Assembly (NCBI RefSeq): GCF_007830495.1
Contig: NZ_VLKW01000002.1
Span: 332,270 to 396,269, forward strand
Reading direction: 5' to 3'
DNA: 64,000 bases
Origin: Pseudoduganella flava
GTDB lineage: Bacteria; Pseudomonadota; Gammaproteobacteria; Burkholderiales; Burkholderiaceae_D
Numbering within the stretch: position 1 is the stretch's first letter; each line of letters begins with the position of its first letter. This document shows positions 63,501-64,000 of this stretch, piece after piece. The translations under genes and the position numbers were made by a program. Under the pieces are notes generated by a model. It was given only the letters and a program-made list of their open reading frames with translations, was not told where the DNA came from and did not search any database.

Positions 63501-64000
63501 ATGGCTGGCGCAGGAAGGCTTCGCCAGCGTGCACGACGCCACGTTCGAGCAGCGCATCGGGCGGCGCATCGAGCGCGCCGGCTGGGGCCACCGGCTGGAC
63601 GACACGATCGCCTGGCTGCGCGCGGCCGTCACGACGCCGCTGCCGCCGCTGGGCGTGCCGTTGACGGAGATCGGCGCCGTGCTGCCCGAGATGGAATTCT
63701 GGTTCCCCAGCGAGCGGCTGGCGACGGGCGCGCTCGATGCCCTGTGCCGGCGCCACCTGTTGGGCGGCATCCCACGTCCGGCGCTGCCGCAGCGTGCGCT
63801 GCACGGCATGCTGAAAGGCTTCTCGGACCTGGTGTTCGAGCACGCCGGCCGCTACTGGGTGCTGGACTACAAATCGAATGCGCTGGGCGCCAACGACGCC
63901 GCGTACCACGCGCGGGCGCTGGCGGGTGGCATGGCCGAACACCGCTACGACGTGCAGGGGGCGATCTACCTGCTGGCGCTCCACCGGCTGCTGGCGGCCC
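60535..64000 (+). CDS. recB: Exodeoxyribonuclease V beta chain (3' end cut by window)
   Basis: This 3'-5' helicase and nuclease subunit of RecBCD is visible for 1155 residues. Walker A is EASAGTGKTWTIAALYL, motif II LVDEFQDTAPTQYRIFD, motif III GDPKQSIYGFRGADI, motif V VTVHKSKGLEYPLVYLP and motif VI LRLLYVALTRARH. The nuclease domain begins near 960, with the metal Asp in MLKGFSDLVFEH and Asp-Lys in VLDYKSN. GGGGAGG precedes the ATG. A recD gene would be expected just beyond the window. Confidence 0.96.
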   Translation, partial: MSRLLEPLAFPLHGSRLIEASAGTGKTWTIAALYLRLVLGHGNEAAYVRPLLPADILVMTFTRAATRELSNRIRERLVEAAAYFRGQADNADPYLAALLDAYPDEAARLQAGHRLMLAAETMDEAAIFTIDAWCQRMLREHAFDSGSLFDEELITDEQALFEDAVHDYWRQHVYPLKEPALGALLECWPDVARLKTALRDLVKRAEDGWHRDGDTIEPLGALIGRSLRERQELLAALKAGWAERADRMEQWLERQKAAKLLNGRMMNAAWLVGWFGALRAWANDPAQVALDLKKGWERLAPDGVGEAYSGGEAIPEDFDELVRLRTGLANCEPLAHRLHRHAAGVVAERMAELKARNRQFGFADMLVRLQEALEGPNGAALRERITQQYPVALVDEFQDTAPTQYRIFDLLYRVAANDPQLGLFLIGDPKQSIYGFRGADIHSYLAARRATEGRHYQLGTNYRSTREVVEAVNRIFLHAESTAGGTGFARGAFRFRDGIVNPLPFEPVDAKGRGERLVGVEGQLQALTVSCSDVLDLKADDYRDFFAHHCAEHIVQLLNHPGTGFDGPDGFRRLEPADIAILVRDRKEATAVRRALQQRRVPSVYLSDKDSVLESDEAQDVLRWLAALANPLDGALARAALATRTANLPLAELARLSSDELAWEQRVEQLKSLHTVWQRQGVLAMLRRFIHELGLPAALLAQPGGERRLTNLLHLAELLQSASRQLDGEQALIRWMAEQVEGEGAAGDEQVLRLESDAELVKVVTVHKSKGLEYPLVYLPFAVTARKVEKRNRSFFEYTDGDGVRRIDMALSDEAHAAVEAARIEEELRLLYVALTRARHFLWLGVAALPGRKEGSNLLHESALGYLLTGGEHLPAEALRERWQQLAGDCGAIGIAGIGAPERMTVLNRVERRAPLVETRPYDAQFERDWSVGSFTSLARGTQAAPRHALEETLLEGDDSATLPAGDDAPWHRFPRGSVPGNFLHEQLEWLAQEGFASVHDATFEQRIGRRIERAGWGHRLDDTIAWLRAAVTTPLPPLGVPLTEIGAVLPEMEFWFPSERLATGALDALCRRHLLGGIPRPALPQRALHGMLKGFSDLVFEHAGRYWVLDYKSNALGANDAAYHARALAGGMAEHRYDVQGAIYLLALHRLLAA

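Overview
The window is GC-rich, densely coded chromosomal DNA. It most resembles a betaproteobacterium of the Oxalobacteraceae (Massilia, Pseudoduganella or Duganella type). This placement is an inference from gene content: a phasin, an EpsC-type serine acetyltransferase beside an ssuEADCB sulfonate operon, large hybrid histidine kinases, a YedK-type SOS peptidase and a norCBQD cluster. No rRNA, tRNA, phage, insertion sequence or CRISPR array was found. About 50 protein genes are called. Two are cut by the window edges: an acyl-CoA ligase on the left and recB on the right.

Positions 1-10.6 kb hold an acyl-CoA ligase, a manganese catalase with a ZIP transporter 1 bp downstream, a PAS hybrid kinase, a phosphoribosyltransferase, a pseudo-receiver protein and a LOV (blue-light) hybrid kinase. 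These are followed by a phytanoyl-CoA dioxygenase-like enzyme, a HAD phosphatase and a miniature flagellar-rod-like protein. Positions 10.7-18.4 kb hold two drug exporters, a secreted alpha/beta hydrolase, a YedK peptidase, small membrane proteins, a phasin behind a probable FNR/ANR box, and thioredoxin 2.

Positions 18.5-24.5 kb form a sulfur island of cysE/epsC, a DUF2007 gene and ssuEADCB ending in a clear terminator. Identical spaced motifs lie upstream of cysE and of ssuE. Positions 24.6-31.9 kb hold two YceI proteins, an amidohydrolase, DoxX, a split chromate transporter, small proteins and an HD phosphohydrolase. A short response regulator here is flanked by two related direct repeats carrying DnaA-box-like sites.

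Positions 32-42.1 kb form a signalling block: a chemoreceptor, then a three-gene operon of REC-GGDEF-EAL, a 1633-residue poly-HAMP hybrid kinase and a degenerate CheR. The kinase carries five nearly identical 92-residue repeats, as in fungal Nik1 kinases. Positions 42.3-47.5 kb hold a nitric oxide reductase operon that starts with a 39-codon membrane ORF and has a two-haem NorC. Positions 47.6-57.0 kb hold a prolyl oligopeptidase, exonuclease III, a repeat-rich spacer, a MOSC protein, a PHP-type metallohydrolase and a CHASE hybrid kinase with an Hpt domain. Positions 57.1-64 kb are recC and recB.

The main themes are signal transduction (four hybrid kinases, one chemoreceptor and several receivers), sulfur scavenging, NO and peroxide defence, and DNA repair. 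Short tandem repeats, mostly 6- or 12-bp based, recur in spacers and at gene ends.
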